A stretch of DNA of 64,000 nucleotides from Clostridium paraputrificum (GCF_900447045.1 NZ_UAWH01000015.1:62001-126000); one strand, 5' to 3'. Shown: positions 8,920-19,662, numbered from the stretch's first letter. A program made the numbers and translations. Notes: generated from the sequence alone by a model not told the origin.

Positions 8920-9789
8920 GTGAGTATTAAAATTTTTACAGATTCAGCAAGTGATTTACCTTTAAATATAGTTAAGGAAAATGATATTGGTTTAGTTTGT
9001 TTAACAGTAAATATTAAAGGCGAATTCTTAGAAGATGATTTAGGACAAACTATAAAGTATGATGACTTTTATAAATCTTTAAGGGAAGGTGAATTAACAT
9101 CAACTGCACAGGTTAATGTATTTACTTTTGAAGAAACTTTTAGGAAAGAACTAGAAAAGGGAAATGATATAATTTATATATCTTTAGCCAGCGAACTTAG
9201 TGGTACATATAATAGTGCAAGAATAGCTAGGGAAAATCTTTTAGATTTATATAAAGATAGAAGAATTGAAGTTATTGATTCTAAAGGTGTAACTTTAGGT
9301 CAAGGATTATTAGTTTATTATGCAAATGAGCTAAAAAAGAGTGGGAAAAATATAGATGAAATTGTAAAGTGGATAGTAGATAATAGAACAAAAGTACAAT
9401 ATGCTATTATTCTTGATGATCTTCAACATTTAAAAAGGGGAGGAAGAATATCTGGAACAACTGCAGCAATTGGGGGATTACTTGGGGTAAAGCCTACACT
9501 AAAACTTACTAAAGAAGGTAGGGTTGTGCCTGGAGTTAAGTTAAAGGGAAGAAAGAAAGCAATAAATTATTTATTAAATGAGATAGAAGAAAAAGCTGTT
9601 AATTTAGAGGAGCAGATAGTATTTATTGCTCATTCAGACTGTAAAGAAGATGCTAATGCTTTAAGGGAGAAGGTAACTGAAAGATATAAATTTAAGGATG
9701 TAATTTTAAATAATATTGGTCCTGTTATTGGTACACATGCTGGTCCAGATGCATTAGCTGTAATATTTATTGGAAATGAAAGAGATTAA
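8920..9789 (+). CDS. DegV family fatty-acid-binding protein
   Basis: 289 residues. DegV hallmarks: N-terminal IFTDSASDLP, central YISLASELSGTYNSA, VIDSKGVTLGQG, LDDLQHLKRGGRISGT, and C-terminal NIGPVIGTHAGPDALAV. Family members bind a fatty acid and serve as FakB-type carriers for fatty-acid kinase; no FakA lies nearby. The GTG at 8920 is taken as start because GGAGGA lies 7 bases before it; the upstream ATG at 8905 overlaps that site. Confidence 0.92.
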   Translation: MSIKIFTDSASDLPLNIVKENDIGLVCLTVNIKGEFLEDDLGQTIKYDDFYKSLREGELTSTAQVNVFTFEETFRKELEKGNDIIYISLASELSGTYNSARIARENLLDLYKDRRIEVIDSKGVTLGQGLLVYYANELKKSGKNIDEIVKWIVDNRTKVQYAIILDDLQHLKRGGRISGTTAAIGGLLGVKPTLKLTKEGRVVPGVKLKGRKKAINYLLNEIEEKAVNLEEQIVFIAHSDCKEDANALREKVTERYKFKDVILNNIGPVIGTHAGPDALAVIFIGNERD

Positions 9790-9791
9790 TT

Positions 9792-9830
9792 AAAAGGAAC
9801 TGATGCAAATATTTGCAACAGTTCCTTTTT
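9792..9830. terminator. bidirectional terminator between DegV and sensor kinase
   Basis: AAAAGGAACTG ... CAGTTCCTTTTT with an inner TGCAAATATTTGCA palindrome. A- and T-runs on both sides serve the convergent genes. Confidence 0.88.
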
Positions 9831-11712
9831 AAAATATATCAGAGTATTCAAGATTTGTCTTTTGGATTGAATCAGAGGAACTTCCATTTTGTTCGGTTAA
9901 GTTTTTTACTTTATATATTGGTAAGATTACAATAAATTCAGAACCTACCCCAGGCAAACTATTAACCTCTATATGGCCGTTATGTAGTTCTACAACAGAT
10001 TTGATTAAAGCTAATCCTATACCACTACCTTTCCCCTTAGAATATTTATCTGTATCTAGCTGGCTAAATCTATCAAATATAAATTTTTGCTTTTCTCTTG
10101 GAATACCAATACCGGTATCTTTTACACTAATACTTAAGTATTTAGAGTTATATGTTAGTGTTACAAAGATATTTCCATTAGCTGGAGTAAATTTTAAAGC
10201 ATTAGAAAGAAGATTTAAAATGACTCTTTCAATATTATCTTTATCAAATAAACAATAAAGTTCTTCTATATCTGTATCAAAAATAAGGGTTATATCTTTA
10301 TATTCTGCGTAAGGAACAGTACTTAAGGTTAAGTTTTCTACCACACTTACAATATCATAATTATCTTTAGAAATATTAAAAAAACCTGCATCTATTTTAG
10401 TTATATCAATTACGTTATTTACTAGTTTTAATAGTCTATTACTGTTATTTTTTAGGTATTCGAATTTGTTTTTTATAGTAGGATCCTTTAAAACTATTTT
10501 ATTTTGCTTTAAATATAAATCAAAAAGTTGAATTGTACTTATTATAATATTTAAAGGATTTCTTAGCTCATGTGAAAGATTAGCTATAAAATTATTTTTC
10601 ATTAAATCCAATTTTTCTTTATCTCTTAATCTTATCTTGTTATGTACATATATAAATAAAATAAACATTGAAAATATAATTATTGCAGAGAAAATAATAT
10701 TTCTTTTATTAGAATCTGAGCTTTCAATTAAGGTTTCACCTGAGCCAATTTTTATGTAAGACGTATTAGGTAGGTCAGTAGGTAGATGATATTTATCATT
10801 CATGTAAGTATTTATTACAAAATCATTATCAAGCGAAACATCCCTGTAACCAACATCTTTTATAGATAAAGTATTATTTATAATTGAAACTGCTGTATCT
10901 GAAATTGCTTTGGCAAGAACAGTAGCATCATAATTATATCCTCCAATATTAAATCTAGTTATAAATTCTCTATAACCACCATAAACCTCATTAGTTGTCT
11001 TCCGACTAATAGCTCTTATAGTAGAATAAGAAGAGCCTGATGTTAAGTATTTTCCCCAATTATTACTTAAAAGGGAATTAAAAACTATTGTTATAGTATT
11101 TTTTTCACACAATAGAGGAGTAATTTCATTTTCTTCTCCAGTTGTTATAAAATTAAATTTTATATCTTTAGAGTTTTTAGATATATAAGAATTTATACTT
11201 TTATATATGCTTGAGCTTTTAAAGTTTGATCCGATTAAAAGATTAACTTTCTTTAGGTTAGGATGTATATTTAGCAAGAAGTCCATATACTTTGAGAAGT
11301 CATAATTCATATAGTATCCACCAAAGTTTTCAGGTAAATTAAACTTTTTTTCTTCAGTTAAACCAATGATTACTGGTGTGTCATCAAGGAAATTAGAATA
11401 ATTATTTTCAATATATTGAAGACGGTTGCTATCTAGACAGATAATTAGGTCGAAATCTGTTAAATCAACGCTTTCATTTGAAGGATATAAAATAGAATTC
11501 TCAAAAAAGACTGTGTTAGGTAATTTTGAAGATATATAGCTTTTCAAAGTTGATAATAGTGATTCATCAAAACTTGTTTTATTATATGGAGTTAGTATAA
11601 GTATTGAATTAATTTTATTATCAGTTTTTAAGGCAGATACGTTTTGCGTAGGTATTAAAAAAAGTATTAAAACTAATGTGATTGATATAGTTTTAAAAAA
11701 CTTGTTATTCAT
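9829..11712 (-). CDS. orphan sensor histidine kinase with substrate-binding-like sensor domain
   Basis: 627 residues. Signal/membrane helix at 7-25, then a large extracytoplasmic domain (about 30-335) whose alternating strands and helices (ILILTPYNK, DLIICLDSN, KVNLLIGSN) resemble ABC substrate-binding-protein folds. Membrane helix 339-357; phosphoacceptor FIANLSHELRNPLNII (His381); ATPase motifs NLLSNALKFTP, DTGIGIPREK, GSGIGLALIKSVVELH. No response regulator is adjacent. The ligand is unknown. Confidence 0.9.
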   Translation of the reverse strand: MNNKFFKTISITLVLILFLIPTQNVSALKTDNKINSILILTPYNKTSFDESLLSTLKSYISSKLPNTVFFENSILYPSNESVDLTDFDLIICLDSNRLQYIENNYSNFLDDTPVIIGLTEEKKFNLPENFGGYYMNYDFSKYMDFLLNIHPNLKKVNLLIGSNFKSSSIYKSINSYISKNSKDIKFNFITTGEENEITPLLCEKNTITIVFNSLLSNNWGKYLTSGSSYSTIRAISRKTTNEVYGGYREFITRFNIGGYNYDATVLAKAISDTAVSIINNTLSIKDVGYRDVSLDNDFVINTYMNDKYHLPTDLPNTSYIKIGSGETLIESSDSNKRNIIFSAIIIFSMFILFIYVHNKIRLRDKEKLDLMKNNFIANLSHELRNPLNIIISTIQLFDLYLKQNKIVLKDPTIKNKFEYLKNNSNRLLKLVNNVIDITKIDAGFFNISKDNYDIVSVVENLTLSTVPYAEYKDITLIFDTDIEELYCLFDKDNIERVILNLLSNALKFTPANGNIFVTLTYNSKYLSISVKDTGIGIPREKQKFIFDRFSQLDTDKYSKGKGSGIGLALIKSVVELHNGHIEVNSLPGVGSEFIVILPIYKVKNLTEQNGSSSDSIQKTNLEYSDIF

Positions 11713-11863
11713 AACAAAACCTCCTATATTACAAGTAATATTTTACAATTATGTATATAAGTAGTCAAGAAATGATATAATATTTTGCCTGTATTAGAGA
11801 AGTTTGATTTATTAGAAATATTGATATAGAATAAAGATAAAATTATGTTAATAAGGAGGATAA

Positions 11864-13399
11864 ATGCGTAAATTATTAAAGTTGATTTTTAATAGAATAT
11901 TTATAGTTGGAGTATTAGTACTTATTCAATTAATAATTTTAATATTAGGAATATGGAAATTAAGCGAATCCTTTGTATATATGTATGTGTTATTTGTAAT
12001 ATTAAGTTTAGTAGTTGTGGTGTATATAGTTAGTAGAAAAGATAATCCATCCTATAAATTAGCCTGGACAATTCCTGTTTTATTAGTTCCTGTTTTTGGG
12101 GGGCTATTCTATCTTTTATTTGGTGGTAACAAAATTGGAAGAACCTTAAAGAAGCAAATAGATGCTGAGTATTACGAAGCAAAAGAATTGCTAAAACAAG
12201 ATGAAGCCGTTATTGAAGAAATAAAAGCCATAGATAAGAGTGTATATAATCAGGTGAAATATATTAATGATTATGCAGCTTACCCTATATATAAGAACTC
12301 TACCACTGAATTTTTATCTCCAGGAGAAGTATTTTATGAAAAGCTATTAGAAGAACTTAAGAAAGCAGAACATTACATATTTATGGAATACTTTATTATT
12401 CATGAAGGTAAGATGTGGGATAGTATTTTAGAAATATTGGTGGAGAAGGTAAAAGAGGGAGTAGACGTAAGACTTCTTTATGATGATATGGGGTGTATAA
12501 CAACATTACCTAATAAGTATCATGAAAAGATGGAGAAGCTAGGTATAAAGTGTCAGGTGTTTAATAAGTTTATTCCTATACTTTCCGTAATTGTTAATAA
12601 TAGAGATCATAGGAAAATTACAGTGATTGATGGACATACGGCTTTTACAGGTGGTATTAATCTAGCAGATGAATATATTAATGAGATTGTAAGGTTTGGT
12701 CATTGGAAGGATGCTTCTATTATGATAAAAGGTGAAGCTGTGTGGAATTTAACTGTAATGTTTCTTCAGGTATGGAATTTCGTTGGATTTAATAGAGAAG
12801 ATTATAATAAATATAGACCTAAAATGTATCATCCAGATGATTTTGTAACTGATGGATATGTACAACCATATGGTGATAGTCCTTATGATAATGAGCTAGT
12901 AGGAGAAAATGTATATTTAAATATAATTAATAAAGCTAAGGATTATATTTATATCAATACTCCATACTTAATAATAGACAATGAGTTAGTAACTGCTCTA
13001 ACTTTAGCTGCAAAAAGTGGAGTTGATGTAAGAATTGTTACACCATTCATTGAAGATAAATGGTATGCACATATTGTAACAAGGGCATATTACGCTCAGC
13101 TTATTGAGTCAGGAGTAAAAATATATGAATATACCCCAGGATTTATTCATTCAAAAACTTTTGTCTGTGATGATGAGATAGGTGTAGTAGGAACAATTAA
13201 TATGGATTATAGAAGTCTTTATTTACATTTTGAATGTGGAGTTTTCTTATATAAGACCAAATCAGTAATGCAAATTAAAGAAGATTTCTTAAATATATTA
13301 GAGGTATCACAAAATATAACTTTAGAGGATACTAAGAAGGTTAAGTGGTCAAATAGATTCCTTAGGGCAATACTTCGAGTATTTGCACCACTTATGTAA
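11864..13399 (+). CDS. cls: cardiolipin synthase
   Basis: 511 residues, the usual length for bacterial Cls. Two N-terminal membrane helices (about 10-30, 36-57), PLDNF domain, then two phospholipase-D HKD motifs: HRKITVID (His249) and HSKTFVCDD near residue 430, each followed by the typical G-G/T-I-N segment. It condenses two phosphatidylglycerols to cardiolipin at the membrane. Site AAGGAGG lies 6 bases before the ATG. Divergent from the sensor kinase gene. Confidence 0.96.
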   Translation: MRKLLKLIFNRIFIVGVLVLIQLIILILGIWKLSESFVYMYVLFVILSLVVVVYIVSRKDNPSYKLAWTIPVLLVPVFGGLFYLLFGGNKIGRTLKKQIDAEYYEAKELLKQDEAVIEEIKAIDKSVYNQVKYINDYAAYPIYKNSTTEFLSPGEVFYEKLLEELKKAEHYIFMEYFIIHEGKMWDSILEILVEKVKEGVDVRLLYDDMGCITTLPNKYHEKMEKLGIKCQVFNKFIPILSVIVNNRDHRKITVIDGHTAFTGGINLADEYINEIVRFGHWKDASIMIKGEAVWNLTVMFLQVWNFVGFNREDYNKYRPKMYHPDDFVTDGYVQPYGDSPYDNELVGENVYLNIINKAKDYIYINTPYLIIDNELVTALTLAAKSGVDVRIVTPFIEDKWYAHIVTRAYYAQLIESGVKIYEYTPGFIHSKTFVCDDEIGVVGTINMDYRSLYLHFECGVFLYKTKSVMQIKEDFLNILEVSQNITLEDTKKVKWSNRFLRAILRVFAPLM

Positions 13400-13419
13400 A
13401 ATTAATGTTTATAACTTAG

Positions 13420-13449
13420 AAAAGCTCCCTTTTAAAGGGAGCTTTTTTT
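13420..13449. terminator. bidirectional terminator after cls
   Basis: AAAAGCTCCCT-TTTAA-AGGGAGCTTTTTTT, with an A-run on the left flank that would serve the minus-strand gene ending at 13432. Confidence 0.92.
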
Positions 13450-13932
13450 GTGGAATTTTTTATAATACATGGTTATCAATGCACTTAATGCATAATCGTA
13501 TACTAAAAATACTGGCTGAGCTAAAAGATACATAATTCCAACTGAGAATTTCATATCTATATTAATTCCAAATAGCTCTAAGGTTAGTAGTCCAATAGTC
13601 AAAACTACATTAAAGAATACAAGTTTAATAGCTATTTCAACAGGTATTTTATTTAACCTCTCTATAAAATGCTTAACTAATCCATATATCCCAAAAAATA
13701 AGGCATACATTATGGAATAGTTAATAGGTAATATAAATAATGATACTATAGTTGAAGCAACATAAACAAAAATAGAAGTTTTAATATTACTTCTTATTAA
13801 ACAAATAGGTATATATAAGGATGCAAGTGTCATAATTGCTATTGTGTTTGTTGGAATAAGAAGTGTCAAATATAATGTGACAATAGTTAATGCAACTAAA
13901 ACTCCTCCAAGGGCAATATCCTTAGCTTTCAT
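13432..13932 (-). CDS. small integral membrane protein (ECF S-component-like)
   Basis: 166 residues with about five to six hydrophobic helices. The N-terminus KAKDIALGGVLVALTIVTLY resembles the start of ECF-transporter substrate-binding (S) components, which often begin with R/K-x-hydrophobic-A-h-x-A-h-hAL. No ECF ATPase is nearby, so the assignment is tentative. GGAGG ribosome site. Only 20 bp separate it from the J-domain gene upstream, so it is probably the last gene of that minus-strand operon. Confidence 0.6.
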   Translation of the reverse strand: MKAKDIALGGVLVALTIVTLYLTLLIPTNTIAIMTLASLYIPICLIRSNIKTSIFVYVASTIVSLFILPINYSIMYALFFGIYGLVKHFIERLNKIPVEIAIKLVFFNVVLTIGLLTLELFGINIDMKFSVGIMYLLAQPVFLVYDYALSALITMYYKKFHKKSSL

Positions 13933-13952
13933 AATAAACCTCCATTATTTTA

Positions 13953-14558
13953 CTAACAACAAGATATTAAATCTCCACCCATTGCTTCACAACAACAGTC
14001 TAAGCAAATTAAGTTGGCACAACAATCTGCTGAGTTACCACCAGTTGTTCTGTAGTACGGTTGGCCATATCCTCTAGCTCTTGAACTTAATTGCTGTAAT
14101 GTTTGTCTATATTCAAAGTTATTTGGATCCATATTTGCAGCAGTTGTTATATTTTGAAGAGCAGAATCATACCAACCTTTATTAGAGTGAACAACTCCCA
14201 TTAAAAAGTACCATTCAGCATTTCTATCAGAAACTCTATTTAATATAGCTTCTGCAGCTGCTGTATTTCTTCTTTGAAGGTAAGCTCTTGCTTGTGATAA
14301 TTCAGAAGCAGAGTTACTATATGAATTATTATTTGAATAAGAACTTGATGTATTTGAGCTATAATTTCCTGAAGATTTACCGCTTGTTAATTGGTTATAA
14401 GCATCATTTACTTCAGCTAGCTTTTGTTGAGCTAATTCTTGAAGAGGGTTATCTCTATATTGATCTGGATGATATTGCTTTACTAATTTTCTATAAGCGC
14501 TTTTAATCTCCTCTTGTGATGCACCTGGTTTTATACCTAAAACTTCATATGGATTCAT
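13953..14558 (-). CDS. J-domain protein with TPR-like region and Cys-rich tail
   Basis: 201 residues. The J domain (residues 2-60) is intact, with HPD in [11 protein letters not shown] Ser/Asn-rich linker (about 62-85) precedes a TPR-like helical part ([35 protein letters not shown]), and the last ~25 residues contain nine Cys including [13 protein letters not shown]. Such proteins stimulate Hsp70 (DnaK); the Cys cluster could bind metal or be lipidated. Its ATG overlaps the stop of the DUF5685 gene (TAATG), so the two are translationally coupled. Confidence 0.85.
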   Translation of the reverse strand: MNPYEVLGIKPGASQEEIKSAYRKLVKQYHPDQYRDNPLQELAQQKLAEVNDAYNQLTSGKSSGNYSSNTSSSYSNNNSYSNSASELSQARAYLQRRNTAAAEAILNRVSDRNAEWYFLMGVVHSNKGWYDSALQNITTAANMDPNNFEYRQTLQQLSSRARGYGQPYYRTTGGNSADCCANLICLDCCCEAMGGDLISCC

Positions 14559-15454
14559 TAAGAATCACTTCCTTTCATCTTTTTGCAGTTATTTATTATG
14601 GCAAGATATTTGTCCATCATTCCAAAGTTAATTATATTTTCTAAAATTTCTTTGTTTTTATGTAAACTAAGTTTATCTAAGGACTCCTTACATCTACAAC
14701 CACAACTTAAAATATTAAATTCAATTCTATCCCTAATTTGAATAATTAATTCCTCATATGAAAGATTATTTGTATTATATAAATAATTTATTGGATTAAA
14801 TTTATTCTTTTCCATATCTTCTTTAAGGTCATCTAAAGCGTCAACTAGATAAATCCATTTTCCAAGACCATATCCTAAATCGTAGAGAGTATTTCTTGAT
14901 TCTTCTGAATCATTTAATATTTCATTTGGGTAGTTCTTTAGAATTTCTCCAACAATTACACTAAAAGGATGACAAATCTCATCAATAGAAGAAAAGTTTT
15001 TATTATCTTCATAGTTAGACAAAATTGATAAATTTTCTTTTATTATAGCATTAATTTTTTGTATAGAGTGTGAAAATTTTCTTTTATAAGGTAATAAAGT
15101 AAGAGATAAAAATTTACTTTTTAAATCCTTATCATCTTTCACATCATCCAATACTTTAAAATAGAATAGTGATATATTCATTGCAGCAGCATAAGCGGTT
15201 GCTTCATTTTCAATTACTATATTTCTTTTTTGTAGTGGGTGAGCTATACAGTTTTTATGAACTATATTTATCTTATTTTTATTTAAACTATCTAATAATA
15301 TAGCTAAGAATGTCATATCATAGTTTAGAGTCATTCTAGGTATATTGCCAAAGTCTCTTTTTATGCTGTTACAAACACCACAGTAATATGCTCTAAAAAG
15401 TTCATATTCCTTAACTTTTAATTCACCCTTTAGAGGAGTTACATATCCAAACAT
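14558..15454 (-). CDS. DUF5685 family protein
   Basis: 298 residues. Recognised from the N-terminal pattern [20 protein letters not shown] followed by YYCGVCNSI and the later helix with [17 protein letters not shown]. Conserved Cys pairs (CGVC, CGCRC) suggest metal binding. Mostly helical, no membrane segment. It is followed by and coupled to a J-domain protein, so it may be a client or enzyme served by that cochaperone. Family function unknown. Confidence 0.8.
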   Translation of the reverse strand: MFGYVTPLKGELKVKEYELFRAYYCGVCNSIKRDFGNIPRMTLNYDMTFLAILLDSLNKNKINIVHKNCIAHPLQKRNIVIENEATAYAAAMNISLFYFKVLDDVKDDKDLKSKFLSLTLLPYKRKFSHSIQKINAIIKENLSILSNYEDNKNFSSIDEICHPFSVIVGEILKNYPNEILNDSEESRNTLYDLGYGLGKWIYLVDALDDLKEDMEKNKFNPINYLYNTNNLSYEELIIQIRDRIEFNILSCGCRCKESLDKLSLHKNKEILENIINFGMMDKYLAIINNCKKMKGSDS

Positions 15455-15601
15455 TAATATCTCCTTTTAAATAAATTTTTTGAAGAATGCTTCATTTAAT
15501 AATTATTATTATACATAATAGGTAAAAATGGTACAATACAAACATTGAGATTATTATGAAGCTTTAGTATACTTTAAATAACATAATAAATAAGGGGAAT
15601 A

Positions 15602-16345
15602 ATGTTAGAGATTAGTAGATTATTTGGAGGCGATTTTTTATTGAAGGATTATATTCAGTTTAAAGATGTAAAAAAGATTTATAAAATGGGTGAAGTTGAA
15701 ATAGAAGCGCTAAGCGGCGTTGACTTTTCTATAAATAAAGGGGAATTTGTTGTTGTTGCAGGGGCAAGTGGAGCTGGAAAATCAACAATATTAAACATAT
15801 TAGGGGGAATGGATTCTCCAACAAGTGGTGAAATAATTGTTGATGGAGTTGAAGTTAGTAAGTACAGTTCTAAAGAATTAACTACATATAGAAGATACGA
15901 CATTGGTTTTGTATTTCAATTTTACAATTTAGTTCAAAATTTAACTGTTACTGAAAATGTTGAGCTTGCAACTCAAATTTGCAAAAATCCATTAGATGTA
16001 GCTGAAACTGTAAAAGCAGTAGGGCTTGAAAAAAGAAAGGATAACTTTCCGGCTCAATTATCAGGAGGAGAGCAACAAAGGGTTGCTATAGCTAGGGCAT
16101 TAGCTAAAAACCCTAAACTACTTCTTTGCGATGAACCGACTGGAGCATTAGACTATAATACTGGTAAGGCTGTATTAAAGCTATTACAAGACACATGTAG
16201 GGAAAAAGGAATGACAGTAGTAGTTATTACTCATAATCTTGCATTAACTCCAATGGGGGACAAGGTTATTCAAGTTAAGAATGGTAAAGTTCACTCAATC
16301 AAGGTTAATGAAAATCCAGTTCCTGTAGAAAGGATTGAGTGGTAG
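15602..16345 (+). CDS. ABC transporter ATP-binding protein (MacB-like)
   Basis: 247 residues. Walker [11 protein letters not shown], signature [15 protein letters not shown], Walker [14 protein letters not shown]-loop ITHNLALTP. Two starts are possible: ATG 15602 (AAGGGG 5 bases upstream) or TTG 15641 (TTGGAGG 10 bases upstream), which would begin [14 protein letters not shown], where family homology starts. The stop sits one base before the ATG of the permease at 16347. Divergent from the DUF5685 operon. Confidence 0.92.
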   Translation: MLEISRLFGGDFLLKDYIQFKDVKKIYKMGEVEIEALSGVDFSINKGEFVVVAGASGAGKSTILNILGGMDSPTSGEIIVDGVEVSKYSSKELTTYRRYDIGFVFQFYNLVQNLTVTENVELATQICKNPLDVAETVKAVGLEKRKDNFPAQLSGGEQQRVAIARALAKNPKLLLCDEPTGALDYNTGKAVLKLLQDTCREKGMTVVVITHNLALTPMGDKVIQVKNGKVHSIKVNENPVPVERIEW

Positions 16346-16346
16346 T

Positions 16347-19300
16347 ATGAAAAATGCACTGGTAAAAGATACAGTAAGAGAGATAAAAAAATCTTTTGGT
16401 AGATTTCTTTCTATATTTGCCATTGTAGGTATAGGGGTAGCTTTTTTTGCAGGAGTAAAAGAAGGTGAGCCTGTAATGAAATCATCGGCAGATAAATACT
16501 TTGATGAATATAACTTAATGGATATAAGAGTTGTATCGCCTATAGGCTTAACTGATGATGATGTAGCTGAAATTAAAAAACTTGATGGTATAAAGGGGAT
16601 TTTTCCAACTCATAGCATTGATGTGTTAACGGAGATAAATTCATCTGAATTTGTACTAAAGGTGCATGGAATACCCTTAGAGGATGCTAAAAATGATACT
16701 GAAAACTACATTAATAGGGCAGAAATTAAAGAAGGTAGACTTCCTGAAAAGTCTGGAGAGTGCATAGTAGGTGCAGGTAATTTTAATGGTATGGGGGTAA
16801 AGGTTGGGGATAAGATTAAGCTTACATCTGGAACAAAGGATGATATAAGTGAAAATCTTAAAGTCAGTGAATTTACAATTGTAGGTATAGCTAATACACC
16901 TAACTACCTTTCTTTTGAAATGGGAAGTTCCAATATTGGACATGGTTCTATTAATAATTTCATCATGATTCCAGAAGAAGATTTTAATATGGATATATAT
17001 ACAGAAGTTCTTCTTACTGTAGAAGGTGCTAAAGAGCTTAATAGTTATGCTAATGAATATTTTGATGTTACTGATAAGGTGACTAAGCCTTTAGAAAACT
17101 TAAGCCATGAAAGAAGTCCAATTCGTTTTAATGAGATTCTAGAGGAAAGTAGAAAAGAATTAGAAAATGGTAAAAAGGAATATGTAGAGAATAAAATAAA
17201 GTATGAAAATGAAATAAAGTCAAATGAAGAAAAGCTTCAAGATGGAAAAATAGAGCTTATTATTAGTGAAAAAGAATTAGATAAGCAAGAAAAGGAATTC
17301 CCGAATCAAATTAAAGAAGGTAAGGAAAAATTAGTAGCTGCAGAGAAAGAGTTACAGGCTGGTGAAGAAGAGTATAATAAAAATCTTAAAGCTTTTAATG
17401 ATTTAAAAGAATCTACAGAAAGTAGTATAAAGGACTTTGAGGAATATTTAAATTCTCATAAGACAGAAGTTGATAATTTAAGAGTAGAAGTAGATGCTTT
17501 AAAGGAAAGGCTTAAAGATACTAACTTAAGTGACGAAGAAAAAGATTATATTAAATCAGAAATTACCCGTAAGGAAAAAAGTATTCAAATATATGATTTT
17601 TCATTATCAGCAGTGTCTGAAGGGAAGAATCAAATAGCTAATGCAGAACAGAAATTAAAAGAGGGAAGAGCTACATTAGACTCAGGATGGGCTACTTTAA
17701 ATAATGAAAAAGCAAATATCCAAAAAGCCGAGAGTGAGGGGGAAAATGCTTTTGTTGAAGGAAGAAAAAAGATTGAGGAAGGAAAACAAGACATAAAGCA
17801 AGGTGAAGAAGAGCTAGAGAGAGCTAAAAAGCTTGGTGAGGAAGAACTTGCTCTTGCAAAAGAGAAGCTAGATAAGGCTGAAAAAGACCTTCAAGATGCA
17901 AAAGCACCAGATTGGTATGTTTTAGATAGAAATAGTCACTATAGTTATATGGATTATGGTGCTTCAGCTAATAAAATAGGAGATATTGCTAATGTATTTC
18001 CAGTATTCTTCTTTTTAGTTGCAGCATTAGTCTGTTTAACTACTATGACAAGAATGGTAGATGAGCAAAGAGGAAATATTGGTACATTAAAAGCACTTGG
18101 TTATAGTAAGTTAAGTATTTCTTCTAAATATATAGTTTATGCAGCTGTGGCAAGTACATTAGGAGCACTGGTAGGGTTAGCTATTGGGGTAGTTCTTTTC
18201 CCAACAGTAATATTCTATGCATGGGGAATTATGTACACAGTTCCAAAGGTAAAATTATTATTAGATCTACCTTTAAGCATAATATCTATTTTGGTAGCTG
18301 TATCAGTTACAACTTTAGCAGCTGTACTAGCGTGCTATAAAGAGCTTATTGAAACACCATCACTTCTAATGAGGCCTAAGGCTCCAAAGGAAGGTAAGAG
18401 AATTTTCTTAGAAAGAATATCTTTTATATGGAAGAGGATGAACTTTACAGAGAAGGTTACAGCGAGAAATATATTTAGATATAAGAAGAGATTCTTCATG
18501 ACAGTAATAGGTATATCAGGGTGTACTGCATTACTTTTAGCTGGCTTTGGAATAAAGGATTCTATTAGCACAATTGCTTCAAAGCAATTTGGAGAAATTA
18601 TTAAATATGATAGTCAAGTATCAATTGATAAAGACTCTACTTTAACTGAAAAAGAAGATTTGTTTGATAAGTATAAGAATGATAGTAGAGTTGAAGATAT
18701 TTCCGAAATGAGCACTTTTAATAGTAAGGCAATAGATGATGGAGAAGATAAGTCAGTAAAATTAATTGTACCTAAGAATATAAGTGAATTTAAGGACTTT
18801 ATATCTCTTAGAGAAAGAAGTAGCCAAAAGGAAATACAGCTTGATAATAGTGGAGTTGTTATAACTGAAAAACTTTCCAAGTCCCTTGGTGTTAAAAAAG
18901 GTGATAAGATCACTATAGAAAATGAAGATGGAGATAGAAAAGAAGTAGAAGTATCAGCTATTAGTGAGATGTATGTTGATCACTATGTATTTATGTCACC
19001 TGAATATTATAAGTCTACTTTTGGTGTAACTAATGAAATAAATGCACTAGCTTTAAAACTAAATGATACATCAACAAAGGTAGAAGAAGTTTTAGGTACA
19101 GAGCTTATGGATAATGATATAGTTAAGTCCGTTTCTTTCTATAGTGGATTAGTTAATAATTTTGATAATATGATTAGCAGTTTGAATATTGTAGTAATAG
19201 TACTAATTGTTTCAGCAGGGGCTTTAGCCTTTGTTGTACTTTACAATTTAACAAATGTTAATGTAAGTGAGCGATTAAGAGAAATAGCTACAATTAAAGT

Positions 19301-19583
19301 TCTTGGGTTCTATGATAATGAAGTTTCAGCTTATGTATATAGAGAAAATCTAGTACTTACTGCTATTGGTTCCATAGTTGGTCTTGCCCTGGGAACTATA
19401 CTTCATAGATTTATAATGATAACTGTTGAGTTTGATGCAATGATGTTTGGAAGAAATATAAATATTTTAAGTTATCTAATAGCTGTTGTAATTACTATGG
19501 GATTTGCTATTTTAGTAAATTTAGTAATGTATAAGAAGCTTAAGAAGATACCTATGGTTGAATCATTGAAATCTGTAGAGTAG
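16347..19583 (+). CDS. large ABC permease with FtsX domains and extracytoplasmic coiled coil
   Basis: 1078 residues. N-terminal helix (about 18-38), extracytoplasmic MacB-like part, then a long charged coiled coil (about 245-535, rich in KxELExGKKE heptads), helices with FtsX unit 1 (QRGNIGTLKALGYSK), a second MacB-like extracytoplasmic part, and FtsX unit 2 (VSERLREIATIKVLGFYDNE). This two-gene ATPase/permease arrangement is common in clostridia. Substrate unknown; the coiled coil may span the cell wall. ATG 16347 is preferred to the TTG at 16335 inside the previous gene. Confidence 0.9.
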   Translation: MKNALVKDTVREIKKSFGRFLSIFAIVGIGVAFFAGVKEGEPVMKSSADKYFDEYNLMDIRVVSPIGLTDDDVAEIKKLDGIKGIFPTHSIDVLTEINSSEFVLKVHGIPLEDAKNDTENYINRAEIKEGRLPEKSGECIVGAGNFNGMGVKVGDKIKLTSGTKDDISENLKVSEFTIVGIANTPNYLSFEMGSSNIGHGSINNFIMIPEEDFNMDIYTEVLLTVEGAKELNSYANEYFDVTDKVTKPLENLSHERSPIRFNEILEESRKELENGKKEYVENKIKYENEIKSNEEKLQDGKIELIISEKELDKQEKEFPNQIKEGKEKLVAAEKELQAGEEEYNKNLKAFNDLKESTESSIKDFEEYLNSHKTEVDNLRVEVDALKERLKDTNLSDEEKDYIKSEITRKEKSIQIYDFSLSAVSEGKNQIANAEQKLKEGRATLDSGWATLNNEKANIQKAESEGENAFVEGRKKIEEGKQDIKQGEEELERAKKLGEEELALAKEKLDKAEKDLQDAKAPDWYVLDRNSHYSYMDYGASANKIGDIANVFPVFFFLVAALVCLTTMTRMVDEQRGNIGTLKALGYSKLSISSKYIVYAAVASTLGALVGLAIGVVLFPTVIFYAWGIMYTVPKVKLLLDLPLSIISILVAVSVTTLAAVLACYKELIETPSLLMRPKAPKEGKRIFLERISFIWKRMNFTEKVTARNIFRYKKRFFMTVIGISGCTALLLAGFGIKDSISTIASKQFGEIIKYDSQVSIDKDSTLTEKEDLFDKYKNDSRVEDISEMSTFNSKAIDDGEDKSVKLIVPKNISEFKDFISLRERSSQKEIQLDNSGVVITEKLSKSLGVKKGDKITIENEDGDRKEVEVSAISEMYVDHYVFMSPEYYKSTFGVTNEINALALKLNDTSTKVEEVLGTELMDNDIVKSVSFYSGLVNNFDNMISSLNIVVIVLIVSAGALAFVVLYNLTNVNVSERLREIATIKVLGFYDNEVSAYVYRENLVLTAIGSIVGLALGTILHRFIMITVEFDAMMFGRNINILSYLIAVVITMGFAILVNLVMYKKLKKIPMVESLKSVE

Positions 19584-19629
19584 AGTAGATTAGGATAAAT
19601 AAGATAATAGAGATAATTAAAATTAGGTG

Positions 19630-19662
19630 GAAACACAGCAGTTTGGCTGTGTTTCTTTCTTT
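19630..19662 (+). terminator. terminator after large permease
   Basis: GAAACACAGC / GCTGTGTTTC perfect 10-bp stem with AGTTTG loop, followed by TTTCTTT. Confidence 0.88.

Noticed and set aside
13844..14506. Open frames on the plus strand opposite the J-domain and membrane protein genes
   Set aside because: They lack ribosome sites and their sequences are mirror images of the well-supported minus-strand genes.
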